NCBI GenBank assembly: GCA_025201845.1
Contig: MU604007.1
Coordinates: 1 to 64,000, forward strand
Length of the DNA: 64,000 nt
Source: Martensiomyces pterosporus
Taxonomy: Eukaryota > Kickxellomycota > Kickxellomycetes > Kickxellales > Kickxellaceae
Reading direction: 5' to 3'
The notes below the pieces were generated by a model. It had not been told where the DNA came from, ran no database searches, and saw only the letters and a list, made by a program, of their open reading frames with translations. Every line of letters starts with the position of its first letter. Position 1 is the stretch's first letter. Position numbers and translations under genes: made by a program. Positions 20,602-30,885 of the stretch are shown here, piece after piece.

Positions 20602-21249
20602 CTACGCCTGGTTCTGAACAATGGTGGCCTGCTGAACGTTGTGGTTGAAATGACCAACGGGGCGACCAACGGGATAGTCAACGGGGTACTCAGGACGACC
20701 CACAGGGCGACCAACAAACTCCGGGCGGGGAATATAGACAGGGCCAACAGCCGGGTAAGGATGAGCAATAACAACAGGGTAGCCGGGGTAAATGGGGTGT
20801 GGGTAGCCGTAGCCGCCGACAGGATAGCCGCCACGGCCAAAGTTGTTAACAACAGCATCACGCCTGCGCAGTCCGGGATGGGGAAGGCCAAGGGAGCCAA
20901 GACCGGGCAAACCGCCGATATCACCGATGAGGTTTCCTTCGCCGTTGGCAGTGGAACCGGTGTTGCCCGAAACGTGCGACTCCGAGTGGTTGACGTCGTT
21001 GACGTTGCTAACAGCCGTGTTCGAGCTGCTCTTGCTGAACGACGATCCAGAAACACCCTGGAGAAGGTTGCCACCGCTGGAGCCAGCGTCAACCGTAGAG
21101 CCCTGGACCTGGAGGCCGTTGTTGACGTTAACGTCGTCGATTGCGGCGGGTCCACCGGAGATACTGTCTCCACCCTCGTTGGCGATCCCTTGGGCGAAGA
21201 CGGCGGCAGCGGTAGCGGTAGCAACAAGAAGAGTAGCGAAGATCTGCAT
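20602..21249 (-). CDS. Secreted Pro/Tyr/His-rich precursor, tandem paralogue
   Basis: The product is 215 residues and clearly homologous to the upstream-strand neighbour. It has the same signal peptide start (MQIFATLLVATATAAAVFAQ), an Asn/Gly/Ser-rich middle with HVSGNTGSTANGEGNLIGD, and a single basic cluster GLRRR before DAVVNNFGRG. The C-terminal half repeats the theme YPGYPVVIAHPYP ... PVYIPRPEFVGRP and ends QNQA. It lacks the SAHRR ladder and most RPEPAP units of its paralogue, so those are later insertions or expansions. If Kex2 cuts after RRR, the Pro/Tyr/His-rich half would be released as the mature product. A TATAAATG lies about 165 bp upstream. Confidence 0.85.
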   Translation of the reverse strand: MQIFATLLVATATAAAVFAQGIANEGGDSISGGPAAIDDVNVNNGLQVQGSTVDAGSSGGNLLQGVSGSSFSKSSSNTAVSNVNDVNHSESHVSGNTGSTANGEGNLIGDIGGLPGLGSLGLPHPGLRRRDAVVNNFGRGGYPVGGYGYPHPIYPGYPVVIAHPYPAVGPVYIPRPEFVGRPVGRPEYPVDYPVGRPVGHFNHNVQQATIVQNQA

Positions 21250-22269
21250 GGCTGGGATGGGTTAAAGTGGAGCTTGGTGGAGTTGCTTGGTGGGGGGTGC
21301 GATTGTGGTGTTGCTGCTAGGGGCAGGGAAGTGGGAGGATGGTTGCGAAACAAGTATTAGATCTCAGAGGAACTTAAAGGTTCCAGCAAGCCTTTGGCCG
21401 GCACGGCTTGCATTTATAGCCAAGTGGTCTCTGCTGCAAATGTGCTGCTGAGGATGAGGGCCAGCTGCCAGCTGCCCACGAGAATGCGTGCGGGAGAAGA
21501 TGGCGTAGAGCACTAGCCCTAGCATACGTCAGACATCTTTGGCTGGAACAAGCGGCGAATTCAAACCAGGGCTATGAGAGAAAAGAATACTGAATCGACC
21601 ACAACGCACAACTGCCCAAGCTGGCCGTTTTTGTTGTCGCTGCTGTTGTTGTTTGGAGTCGAAATGCACAAGGCACTTCTTGTGGAAAACACACAAGCGC
21701 AAAGAGGTCAATTGCGCTCCGCGCTTGCGTCGCTAGACTTGAAATATTTTTGGCCGAAGCGAGACAGAAAGCACAGGAAATGCCCAATATTCTGTGCAAG
21801 CCCCATTAAATACTGTTGTCAAGCATATATTGTTTAATGTCAGTGAATGGCAGCCACATATTGTCTCTTCTGGGAGTGGAAGGACGCAGGATGGCTTAGA
21901 AGCAGGCGGCTGGCATTTGGGTGCTGTACTCGTTGTGATCTCAAGGACACAAAAAGCACGTCAAAACATAGCACCGCATGATCTTGCCACTGGTCCTACC
22001 TGGCCTCCGCACCCTAAAAAGCATGGCACATCTGCTGCATGCAAGCCACCCAGAGCTGATATCACCATTAGTGCTTTGTATCAGCAATAAAAAGGATGGC
22101 AGGAAACCCAGACAACAGAAGTGCCCATGCCTGTGCACTATACTGTCAGTATCGTCTGTAGGGCGAAAAGGGGGCGTTTGCATCAGCATGCTGGTTCAAG
22201 GGCTGCTACCTATTCAACACTACAGATGCGCCACACGGAAAACAAGCCGACGAAGAACTGCTGTGGGCT
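21250..22269. other. Intergenic region upstream of paralogue 2
   Basis: A minus-strand TATAAATG at 21411-21418 is the likely TATA box of the 20602-21249 gene. The remaining DNA to 22269 has only short frames and is the 3' flank of the large BTB gene. Confidence 0.55.
21411..21418 (-). promoter_or_regulatory. TATA box of secreted paralogue 2
   Basis: Minus-strand TATAAATG about 165 bp upstream of the ATG at 21249, matching the spacing seen for paralogue 1. Confidence 0.55.
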
Positions 22270-25200
22270 CTACGACAACAGAAACCTGGCATCCTCCAGA
22301 AATGCAGCGACATCCTCCTTGATTGCAGTGGCCACGTCAGCGTCAGACAGACAGAATAGGATCAGTGCAGCGAGTGATCGGCGAGACAAGGTGGCAGCGG
22401 AGGTCTCGCAGAACTGGTAAGCGTCGAAGTGACATGCAAACGAAACCGCCGCTCCTGTGAGCTCGCCGCCAGACTGCCGCTGCATCTCCAGCGCACTGGT
22501 TTTCTGCGCAAAGTACCAGACCAAAACAGACACCACAGGGTGCAAGGCGTAATAGCTAGCTAACTCAAGCACACAAGCCAGCTCTTCAAACGTGAACTCT
22601 TGATCGAGGTAGCCAGAGACCCTCTCCAATCGACTGCGCACTTGCTTCCCTCTTCTGTCTGGGCTGCTTGCGTGCTTGGCTGCGATTAGCATATGGAATA
22701 TCGTGAACAGGTTGGCCAGTGCCCTGTGGCTGCATTGTAAGCTCACATGCCTGATGCTGCCCTGGCTTGTTTGCGCCTCTGCAAACCCGCCTGTGAGCAT
22801 CGCTTTGAATACCGGAGACACATCTACCAGCACTGCGAGTGATGTTGCAATGGGCTGTGAGATTTCGGCCTCGCCGCCAGCGCTCAATAGCACCACATCA
22901 TTGCTGCTGTGGCATTCTTCACCACTGCTCATGTAGCCATCCTTAGCAAGGATGCCGAGAGGTCTCAGCTGGCTTGCTATGGCCCCCATCCGCTCAAGCT
23001 GCGCAGCCGCATTTCCTTGTAGCTCTACGGCGACCTGGCTAGTGTGCCCAAGAATGATGCTGCGCTGTCTCCATGCCATCAAGCACAATGCCGTCGCACA
23101 TCGCTCGTGGTCCTCGCCTGCCAGACCATGGACAAGCGTATCAACGACAATGGGCACAATGCTGTCAATACAGGCCGAGGGACGCGACTCTGAGCTGTCA
23201 GGCAAGAGAAGCGCCGCTGATACACACATGGCAGAAAGCGCCGGCTGGTTGTCGATGGAATTTTGCAGGGCTGTCAGAACATTGTCCAGAGAAATAGCCG
23301 CCGAGATCGCATCGCATTCGTCGTAGTGCTGTGTGGGTGCTTCTTTGTCTGACAATAGCTGGGTGAATAGCTTGAACAAGAGCCGGTTCTCGTCCATCAG
23401 ACACTGCATCACGTCGGCACGCTTGGGCACTGGTTGTACATGGGGCTGGTTGCTGGGCTCACTTGGAGATAGTGTGCAGAGAACGATACTGAAGGGCAGC
23501 CTGAGCATGGCATCCCTGTATGCGGACCACAGTCGCCCTTGCACGTTTCTGGCATAGCACTCGCTGACCGGCAGCTGTGTGCGAGAAACACTGCCGCTTT
23601 GCGCTGACTCATGCAAGATCCGTCCAACCACATCTACGTCGTCGTCTTCAGAAGGCGCTTCTGGCTCAAACTCAGGTATGGCAATTAGATCCGCCTCTTC
23701 GGCCAAGAAGAGCGGCGATGTCGTCCCTGGTATATTGTCTGCCTCGAGCATCTCCGAAATAAGCCTTGGTAGCTGCCGCTTGCCCAGCCATCTCTTCAGC
23801 ACAGTTATGTACTCGTCAGCTGCCTCCAAGCTCAGAAACGCTGGACGCAACACTGGGTGCTGGATTATGCGTCCGAGAAATCGCAGCAGGTCCGACGCAA
23901 TTCCCGAAATATCCCGACTAACACGAAGCACGCTCTCCTCGTCTTCATCTGAATAGGTCTCGAACACACCCAGGCTTAGTGGTAGCCTGCACGCGAGGAA
24001 ATAGACCACATAAACGACTGACTTGGACGCTGGGGGATGTGGGAACGACGAAAGCCACGAAAGCAGTCTGTGGAGGGATGTGTTATCACGGTGGCCATTC
24101 TCAGCGGCGTGCACTCCCTCGCCTACTCTATACAATGCGTGCAGCGCCGATAGGCTCCTTAGCACACCAGTGTCAGCCAGAAGATATATGCTCCAGGACG
24201 CCAAGTGCGAGAGTAAAATAGACGCTAGGCGGATCTTGTTTGGCTCGATTTGGCCAGAGCTGGATATGTCGATTAGACATCTAGTGCCAGCTGCCAGAGC
24301 CAATGACCACCAGTATCCAAATCCAAAAGTTGGCGATGTGCTGCAGCTTTCGGGAAAGAAGCAGAGGTACGACCGGAACAAGCTGTGCATAGCAACGCTG
24401 CCGATCATATCAAGCCATATCTGCGCCGAACGAAGTAGCAACGGTTCCTTCAATAGCCTGCCGCTGTGCACACAGCCAGCGAATTTAGCGACAATCTCAG
24501 GCTCGAGCATCAGGCAGCATAAGCCAGCACGAATCGTCTCCTGCACCAAAGTTTCGCAGGACCTTGGGTTGTGGTCGCGGATCTGCAACGCCGGTAGTCG
24601 AATCGCATCCAAATTGGTAGTGGACAAATAAGCTGGCACGCCCAGCATGCTAGCAAGTGTCTGCAGTGCCGAGAAGGACAGGTATTTGAACCGCTGCTCG
24701 GACAACGAGGATTCCAGCATACGACAACAGCTGGCAATTTCTCCGGCATCCCCCACCTCGTTGCCACTACGATCACCGCTCCACGCGAGACACCGATTTA
24801 ACGCCGACTCACAGTCATCCAATACTTTCCACGCAGAGATGCCTGCAAGGAACCTTACCACCCGCATCACCACGTCCCTTAATGCTCGCTCGCTGCTCCA
24901 CAGCACCGGCAGTCTCTGCAGGCGAGACCAGTCGGTGGCGGACTTGTGTGGCCGTGCGTGCTCGCCAACCACGCGAACTTTCACTCGTTGCTGTCTTTCC
25001 AGCTGACGAACCTGCTTGCCCGCGTTACTTCGCGCACTGACGGCAAAGGAGTGGATCCAGTGCATGGTGGTTTGCAGGGCAACTAAGACAAGAGCACTCG
25101 GCTGCGTATTTGCAGAATCAGGCTTATTTGCAGACATGGATATGAGAGAGTCCATGGATTCGAATATCGCAGCTAACTTGGCCTCGATCTCTGCTTCCTC

Positions 25201-27036
25201 AAACGCCTCTCGCTGCTGCTCATCGAAATCGGATGGGCCCTTCCTCGGTTGCGCTTCTTCGTTGGCGCCGTTGGCAGCAGTGCTGGCTGCCTTGGAGCCA
25301 TTGGAGCGCTGGCTCTGGATAGAGGGAGCCGAGCTGAACACAAACTCATCCAAGGTGCATTTCGATGGGCTGAAGTTGCTGCATTCGACTGTCAGCAGCG
25401 AATTATATGGCCTGAACAGACCCATCGACGCTCCCTCAGTCGAGATTGATCGCAGACACCAGTCGCAAACACTTAAGATGTTCAGTAGGAGCGGCAAAGT
25501 GGCACCACTCTGTTCCGCTGCCGCAGACAATATCTGGCCAATCCGGGCGATAATTGATGCAAGAGCAGCAAAGAACCGCGACTGCGCCCAAACTGATCGC
25601 AAAAACAGAGGCCTGACAGCCAATCTGTCCGCTGAGCCATCCTGTCCCGCTGCTGCTACGACGGTACTGGAACCATGGACATTTGGGTATTTCAGGGCAA
25701 ACTGGTTCAGGGATTCGGACAAGAGCAACGACCAGACTAGACTCACCGATGGATCTATATGTGTTTGCTGAGCATCCACAAACTGCAGCCAACATGTCCG
25801 ACTGCCTTCAGCTACGGCCTTACACACGTCGCCTGGCAGGTCATCGCAGCTATAGCGAATGAGCCAAGTAGTGATTCGACAAAGGGCAGCCCATTGGTAG
25901 CAACGGTACCGCTTCTCGGAGCAGTATCTATACAAGCACTCGCTGCTGCCTTGCTGCACTTTTCCCCTAAATGCCGCTGAGAGATCAGTGCATTGCTGCG
26001 CGACAGAGGCAACGAGCGTGGCTTCTTGCTCTGACAACGCCTCCAAATCACCAATTTGTGCAAGCGAGATTGTGTCGCGAATAAGTGCAAAGACGCCTGC
26101 AGTATAGTGACCGTTTGAGTCCGCTTTCCCAGATGCCAGGATTCCACGTCCTTGGTCCACAATAGCTTGAATGAGGCACAGCTGGTCACCGCCTTGCGAG
26201 CCAGCCAGCAGGCGCTTAGCTACGATGCCACTACGTGCTCTGAGGATCTGAACGATATACCCGTGCGCTCTAGCGCACCTTCTATCTGCCAGAGTGCTAG
26301 CAAGAAGCACCGTATAGTCGGTCTTTTCAAGCTGGTCTGATGCATCGGTGCTGTTTGCATGGTGGTTTGTGCTGGCATCTACATGCGATGGAGATCGATC
26401 CATACGCTGCCTCTTCGTCGACCTTTCCCTACCGTCGATATCATTTCTGCGCTCCCTTTTCTCTTTGCTGTTGCCGCCATTGCCCGAATTTCCGTTCCCT
26501 CGCTTTTTGGCTGGCCAAGTGATCGCATCAACAACTGCATCAGCGTCAAGCGTGGCCGATTCGCCCTGCTTAAATGCATACCCATCATTTGCGGCCAGGA
26601 TCAGCGAAGTGGCCTTAAACACCTGATGCGCAACAGCCTCGTACTCCGTAGGAAAATTCACCCGAATGCACTCAGTGACGTAGAGCAATTCTGCGAATAG
26701 CTTACTGACAAACTTGGTATGCACTGGAGTCAATCCTTCCTCGGTCCCCGCCACGGAGGCAAACGCAGTCAGCATGTGTACCAGCGTAGCTGCCAATGCA
26801 GTGACGCAGCGGATTGTTGAAGGCAGATCTGTCTGTTTTGATGCAGTCCACTTGGCTTCCTTCTCGCTGATAAGCTTGACCAGCTGAGCTAGTAGAGACC
26901 CCAGCTCGCGCCAGTTCAGCTGCACCAGGAGCTTGATGAATGCATCGGTGCGGAGCCGGTTCTTTGCCCCGACCAGCTGTTTGCTGCCCCTCCAGACACT
27001 GCGAAGGATCGCTGACGCGCTAGCTGGGTCGCCCAT
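22270..27036 (-). CDS. Giant helical-repeat protein with C-terminal BTB domain
   Basis: One uninterrupted frame of 1588 residues starts MGDPASASAILRS at 27036. Most of it is Leu/Ala-rich helical sequence without Pro or Gly bursts, as in armadillo/HEAT-type solenoids. A short basic, likely nuclear, stretch at about 190-215 contains KEKRERRNDIDGRERSTKRQR. From about residue 1380 a BTB/POZ-like fold appears: NDVVLLSAGGEAE, the diagnostic SPVFKAMLTGGFAEA, then FEELACVLELASYYAL. This layout (solenoid plus C-terminal BTB) resembles metazoan ARMC5, a CUL3 adaptor. An adaptor function here is inference only. It is the largest gene on this strand and has no recognisable intron. Confidence 0.75.
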   Translation of the reverse strand: MGDPASASAILRSVWRGSKQLVGAKNRLRTDAFIKLLVQLNWRELGSLLAQLVKLISEKEAKWTASKQTDLPSTIRCVTALAATLVHMLTAFASVAGTEEGLTPVHTKFVSKLFAELLYVTECIRVNFPTEYEAVAHQVFKATSLILAANDGYAFKQGESATLDADAVVDAITWPAKKRGNGNSGNGGNSKEKRERRNDIDGRERSTKRQRMDRSPSHVDASTNHHANSTDASDQLEKTDYTVLLASTLADRRCARAHGYIVQILRARSGIVAKRLLAGSQGGDQLCLIQAIVDQGRGILASGKADSNGHYTAGVFALIRDTISLAQIGDLEALSEQEATLVASVAQQCTDLSAAFRGKVQQGSSECLYRYCSEKRYRCYQWAALCRITTWLIRYSCDDLPGDVCKAVAEGSRTCWLQFVDAQQTHIDPSVSLVWSLLLSESLNQFALKYPNVHGSSTVVAAAGQDGSADRLAVRPLFLRSVWAQSRFFAALASIIARIGQILSAAAEQSGATLPLLLNILSVCDWCLRSISTEGASMGLFRPYNSLLTVECSNFSPSKCTLDEFVFSSAPSIQSQRSNGSKAASTAANGANEEAQPRKGPSDFDEQQREAFEEAEIEAKLAAIFESMDSLISMSANKPDSANTQPSALVLVALQTTMHWIHSFAVSARSNAGKQVRQLERQQRVKVRVVGEHARPHKSATDWSRLQRLPVLWSSERALRDVVMRVVRFLAGISAWKVLDDCESALNRCLAWSGDRSGNEVGDAGEIASCCRMLESSLSEQRFKYLSFSALQTLASMLGVPAYLSTTNLDAIRLPALQIRDHNPRSCETLVQETIRAGLCCLMLEPEIVAKFAGCVHSGRLLKEPLLLRSAQIWLDMIGSVAMHSLFRSYLCFFPESCSTSPTFGFGYWWSLALAAGTRCLIDISSSGQIEPNKIRLASILLSHLASWSIYLLADTGVLRSLSALHALYRVGEGVHAAENGHRDNTSLHRLLSWLSSFPHPPASKSVVYVVYFLACRLPLSLGVFETYSDEDEESVLRVSRDISGIASDLLRFLGRIIQHPVLRPAFLSLEAADEYITVLKRWLGKRQLPRLISEMLEADNIPGTTSPLFLAEEADLIAIPEFEPEAPSEDDDVDVVGRILHESAQSGSVSRTQLPVSECYARNVQGRLWSAYRDAMLRLPFSIVLCTLSPSEPSNQPHVQPVPKRADVMQCLMDENRLLFKLFTQLLSDKEAPTQHYDECDAISAAISLDNVLTALQNSIDNQPALSAMCVSAALLLPDSSESRPSACIDSIVPIVVDTLVHGLAGEDHERCATALCLMAWRQRSIILGHTSQVAVELQGNAAAQLERMGAIASQLRPLGILAKDGYMSSGEECHSSNDVVLLSAGGEAEISQPIATSLAVLVDVSPVFKAMLTGGFAEAQTSQGSIRHVSLQCSHRALANLFTIFHMLIAAKHASSPDRRGKQVRSRLERVSGYLDQEFTFEELACVLELASYYALHPVVSVLVWYFAQKTSALEMQRQSGGELTGAAVSFACHFDAYQFCETSAATLSRRSLAALILFCLSDADVATAIKEDVAAFLEDARFLLS

Positions 27037-27335
27037 CCATATAAACCGAGTGTCGCAGTTGCAATATGCGAGTATTTGCAGCTAAGAATGCGGGCCTGTT
27101 GGCAGTCGTTTATGCTTACAAAGAAATTCAAATGGCAAATACAGGATTGAGCGTAAATGTGGATAATTGGAAACAAGGAATGTGGAAAGCGGAGAAAATG
27201 CGAGCTTGCTCGGAGCGCAGTCGCGTGTGCGCCATTCCATCTGGAAACCCGCCCTTTCGTGAAACCCAAGGGCTGGCTGAACCGCTCTGCTGCCTAAATT
27301 AGGGTGTGCAAGCCGGCTCAGAGCCACATCCTGGC

Positions 27336-28019
27336 TCAGATGTCCTTGGGCAGCGGGTTTCTCCAAACAACAGTGGGCGGCGAGTACCGCCTGGGCTCCC
27401 TAAACACAACAATGTTCGGGGTGGTTCTGAACTTGACGTAGTCAAATCCCGTATTGTTGAATGTAAATGTGTACACAACCAGCCTCCCCGTATCGGGGCT
27501 CCTATCATGGCCCAGCACCAGATCCGACAAGTCCAGCGGATCGTTATCCCTGTCCGGCTCCACAGCCCAAGTCTTCAGTGCCCTGCTTTCATTGCAGATT
27601 GAGGCATCCATCGCCTTTGCATCGTCGCTGCCTTTGCCTGTGCACTGCAAGAGGCTCAGGTCAACCTTGGGTCCCGACGTTAGGTTGGTCTTGGGCAGGT
27701 AGAAGTAGGCGGAGTGGTAGAGCACGTTGGCGGTGAGCTTGCCCTGGATCTTGATTATTGATTGCTCGTGTCGGATTGTCGAGTCGCCGTCGCTTGTGTT
27801 GGTGTTTTTGTTGTTGAATGTCATGGTCCATACCTCGCTCCTTGCGTCCCAGTAGCTGTCGCCGCCATGCTTGACTACGGCGGTGTAGAAGTTGTCGCTG
27901 GTGATATGCTCCCACCATCTGTCGTAGTCAAGGATCCCAGCAACGGCTATGGATGCAGTTAGAAGCATCACGACGAGTAGCAGCAGCAGTGCATATCGTG
28001 TAAATAGCTGTCCTTGCAT
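27336..28019 (-). CDS. Unknown type II membrane or secreted glycoprotein
   Basis: This 227-residue product is not recognised. A hydrophobic segment at about 9-29 (RYALLLLLVVMLLTASIAVAG) acts as signal anchor or signal peptide. The rest is hydrophilic and probably lumenal or extracellular. It has four N-glycosylation sequons (NTS, NLT, NES, NNT) and two cysteines in LQCTGKG and SICNESR that could pair. A beta-rich pattern such as VWTMTFNN, VVYTFTFNNTGFDYVKF suggests an all-beta domain. The ATG at 28017-28019 is the first in frame and sits just before the hydrophobic stretch. Confidence 0.65.
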   Translation of the reverse strand: MQGQLFTRYALLLLLVVMLLTASIAVAGILDYDRWWEHITSDNFYTAVVKHGGDSYWDARSEVWTMTFNNKNTNTSDGDSTIRHEQSIIKIQGKLTANVLYHSAYFYLPKTNLTSGPKVDLSLLQCTGKGSDDAKAMDASICNESRALKTWAVEPDRDNDPLDLSDLVLGHDRSPDTGRLVVYTFTFNNTGFDYVKFRTTPNIVVFREPRRYSPPTVVWRNPLPKDI

Positions 28020-28473
28020 GTTTGGTACTCAATAGTCGGATAGCGCGGCAACAATAGCATAAAATAGAGGTAGTTTTGCGTGGAAAAGTAGGTGATGAAT
28101 CTGCCCACATCTCGCCTCATCTCCTTATTTAAATGCACCACATCCACCCCGTGCCCATGCTGGCAAGCCCAGTGCTCAAAAGTCTTGGTTTGGCTTTGTG
28201 GAAAAGGAAGCATCTCCATTCGAGTCCTTCACATTGCAGCCATCGGCAAAGGTGCCTTTGTGGTATGCGGGGGCTAGAGCGAGGATGACACTAAGAACGC
28301 CCACCAGCCTTTGCGGCTTTCTTTGAGACCGGGAACACAGACTTGCTACAGAGGGCCTGTGTGACAGCAGCTTTGTAGGTTCCTTCTAGCTTAAAGAGTG
28401 GGAAAGTGGGGGGAGGTCGTGCAGACAAACATTTCCATTCGAAGACGATAATGAAAGCATTATTATGACCTTT
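28020..28473. other. Intergenic region between glycoprotein gene and RPS7
   Basis: About 450 bp holding the promoter of the minus-strand glycoprotein gene and the 3' flank of RPS7. Only short frames are present; nothing else is recognised. Confidence 0.5.
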
Positions 28474-29052
28474 TTAGAAAGCCTGCTCAGCGGGGAACTC
28501 AAAGATGACATCCTTGCCAGTGAGACGCTTGTAGACAGCCGAGAAGGTGTCAAGCTTGTACTCGAGGTTGGTGGCGTCCTTGGAGTCGAGGAAGACCTTG
28601 AGGGTCTTGGAGCCATCGACCTTGACGCGGGTGCGCTTGCCGATGATCTCGGTGGGGTAGACGAGGTCGTCAAGGATCTTGTCGTGGACGGCAGCAAGGG
28701 TGCGCGACATGGGGCGGGGCTGCTTGGCACGGTTGATGCGGGCGGGCTTCTTCATGATGCGACGCTGGGCAACAAAGAGAACCTGGCGGTCAGAGAACTT
28801 CTTCTCGAGCTCGCGGGTCACACGCTGCTGGACCTTGTGGGTGGCCTTGAGCAGGGGGACGGGGACGAAGATGACGATAGCCTTGCGGCCAGTCGAGACC
28901 TCAACCTCCTTGGCAGATGTGATCTGGATGGGGCGGAGATCCTTCTTGAGCTCGGGAGAGTGAGCCTCAAGATCCTGGAGAGCGCGGTCAACCAGAAGCT
29001 CGGTCTCAGTAGGAGCAACGCCCTGGCGCTTCAGAATGTGAGTAGTGGCCAT
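28474..29052 (-). CDS. RPS7: 40S ribosomal protein S7 (eS7)
   Basis: The product is 192 residues, the usual eS7 length. Family landmarks are complete: [93 protein letters not shown] and [20 protein letters not shown]. It is a small-subunit component needed for 18S rRNA processing and translation. The ATG at 29050-29052 ([11 protein letters not shown]) fits the family start; the open frame upstream to 29229 is non-coding leader. A mirror frame on the plus strand is an artefact of biased codons. It is divergent from ATG10. Confidence 0.96.
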   Translation of the reverse strand: MATTHILKRQGVAPTETELLVDRALQDLEAHSPELKKDLRPIQITSAKEVEVSTGRKAIVIFVPVPLLKATHKVQQRVTRELEKKFSDRQVLFVAQRRIMKKPARINRAKQPRPMSRTLAAVHDKILDDLVYPTEIIGKRTRVKVDGSKTLKVFLDSKDATNLEYKLDTFSAVYKRLTGKDVIFEFPAEQAF

Positions 29053-30180
29053 ATTTAAGTACCGCGAGATATACCTAGAATTCCCAAGGGTGGCGCAGAA
29101 AAAAAGAAAGGGACACGAGACAGTTAGTAGTGTGCAGGCTTGGTTTAAGCGGAGATGGGGGTGTCTGTGTGCAGTCCAAGAAGCACGGGTGGAATTCAAG
29201 AGCGACCGCTGAAATGGAGGAGGGCTCAATCTTTGAAACGCGACAGGTAAAGCATATCTGGCGGATTTGTATGCTTCCGTTCCCAGGCCAATTCAGACGC
29301 AGACAGCACCTCTCGCGTGCAGGAAGGCGCTGGCTGAGATGGCCACGCATTCGCACTCCCGTTCTGCAGACCAGTTGGACAGGTTCCTCCGCCTGCAGCC
29401 ACATTCCCAGAGCCCGCCAGAAGCCAATTCCTTTCTGCCTTAAATTGAGCAGAGAGAAGCAGCTGGCGCCTACGAGAGCCAGCTGTGCACAGTCTCCAAG
29501 CAAGGAGAAGACTGGGGCTGGTTTGAAATTTGCGCATTTCGCCAATTCCCAGCGACAATTCGAATCTGCTTCCAATGCAGAACCCCCTTCGCGCATACGG
29601 CCATCCCGAGCCAAAAACGAATCCACTAGCTGTGCCGCAAGCCCCATCCTCTTCCCCGTGGCCCCGCTGCCGTCGATGGATGCGCCTCCCTGATTTCCAT
29701 TCTCTCGTGCGTGTCTTTCCAGAATCCACACCGCTGCCTTCGAGGCGTGTCACATCGCCTGTGCTGATGGATGCGCCATCTTCGATTTTGGACACTTACT
29801 CTATCGTGCTAATAGCCGTGGTGATGAAAAGAGGGAGAATAACGTGCGATCAATTGGCGCATCTCTTTTCTCCCGGCTGCCACCTCCAACTGCCAGTATC
29901 CAGCACTGCCAGGGCTTGCGTTGCGCGATGCACAGCATGGAGCTGGAGCGTATGGCAGGAGCAGCCTCAGGAAAAAACACGCGGTGATCTGCCAACGGCG
30001 ATTCGCTGATCGGCCAAATAATGCGATCACTGGCTGAGCCCCATTAATCTGGCTTGCCCCGCCAGTTCCTCGATAGCAGGCAAGGGCTTGGCAGTGCCAC
30101 ATTGCTGTCATATGTGCCATCGATGCCACCACTTTTCCAATACATCCAACACAGGCCCGCTTTTCGAAAGACAGCCAAGA
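29053..30180. other. Divergent promoter region of RPS7 and ATG10
   Basis: About 1.1 kb. Open frames of 160-220 codons overlap on both strands (29075-29795), but none shows a domain. The 3' end should carry the ATG10 promoter. Confidence 0.5.
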
Positions 30181-30885
30181 ATGACTGCGAACACACTGGC
30201 GAGCTTTCCGTACCTGAGCTACGACGAGTTTGTCGAATGCATCAGGCGTTTTGCCGAAAGGCACGCCGTGCACACCAGCACAGCAGGCACCGCTAGCAGC
30301 ATTGGCTCGGCTGAGATTGCCCAGGGCTCCGGCAAAGAAGTGTATCTCCGGATCACTAGAGCGCTATATTCCAGCACCAAAAACACCAGCGAGGTCCAGG
30401 ACGTCGATAAGTCGCCTTCGCTGCTGGATTCTGACGAGATAGAGGACCCCGACCCAGCAATTGGGGGACATTTGGAGGAACAGCCGGATGAACGCCAAGT
30501 GGTATCTGGGCGTGTAGAATACCACGCGATATACTCTCGGTCTTGGCGCGTGCCCATCCTCTACCTCCGCCTCCACTCATCATCCTCTTCACTTACGGAC
30601 GAGGTCATAATGGACACAGCCCAGGTTAGCCAGATGCTTGTGGATGACTGCTGCGTAAGAGAGGCAATAGGCGCAGTGGAGTTTGGTGGGGCACTGGGAA
30701 TCCAAGACCACCCGGTGTTCGGAGTGCCGTTCATGTACCTCCACCCGTGCAACACGGCGACGCTTCTCCAGGCGGTCGCCTCAGCCAAGGAGGATATCCG
30801 TGTGGGAAAGAGCGAGTATGCGGCATCATGGCTAAGTCTCGTTGGCCCAGCAGTGGGTCTCTTCCTGCCGAGCACACCCCAGTGA
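30181..30885 (+). CDS. ATG10: Autophagy E2-like conjugating enzyme Atg10
   Basis: The product is 234 residues. The N-terminal LSYDEFVECIRRFAE helix and the C-terminal signature HPVFGVPFMYLHPC then NTATLL match the ATG10/ATG3 family. Cys190 in HPC-N-T is the predicted catalytic cysteine. ATG10 takes ATG12 from the E1 ATG7 and attaches it to ATG5 in autophagosome formation. A core beta sheet is visible in RVEYHAIYSRSWRVPILYLR. An insert of Ser/Asp/Glu-rich sequence at about 65-108 separates the first helix from the core, as often seen in fungal members. The ATG at 30181 (MTANTLASFPYLSYDEF) is preferred over upstream in-frame codons. Confidence 0.85.
   Translation: MTANTLASFPYLSYDEFVECIRRFAERHAVHTSTAGTASSIGSAEIAQGSGKEVYLRITRALYSSTKNTSEVQDVDKSPSLLDSDEIEDPDPAIGGHLEEQPDERQVVSGRVEYHAIYSRSWRVPILYLRLHSSSSSLTDEVIMDTAQVSQMLVDDCCVREAIGAVEFGGALGIQDHPVFGVPFMYLHPCNTATLLQAVASAKEDIRVGKSEYAASWLSLVGPAVGLFLPSTPQ

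Noticed and set aside
20641..21360. Plus-strand frame over paralogue 2
   Set aside because: Antisense artefact, without ATG in a suitable context or domain.
28465..29058. 197-codon plus-strand frame over RPS7
   Set aside because: Mirror of a highly biased ribosomal-protein gene.
29075..29795. Overlapping frames of 160-220 codons on both strands between RPS7 and ATG10
   Set aside because: Both strands are open together, composition is irregular and no domain is seen; probably promoter DNA with few stops by chance.
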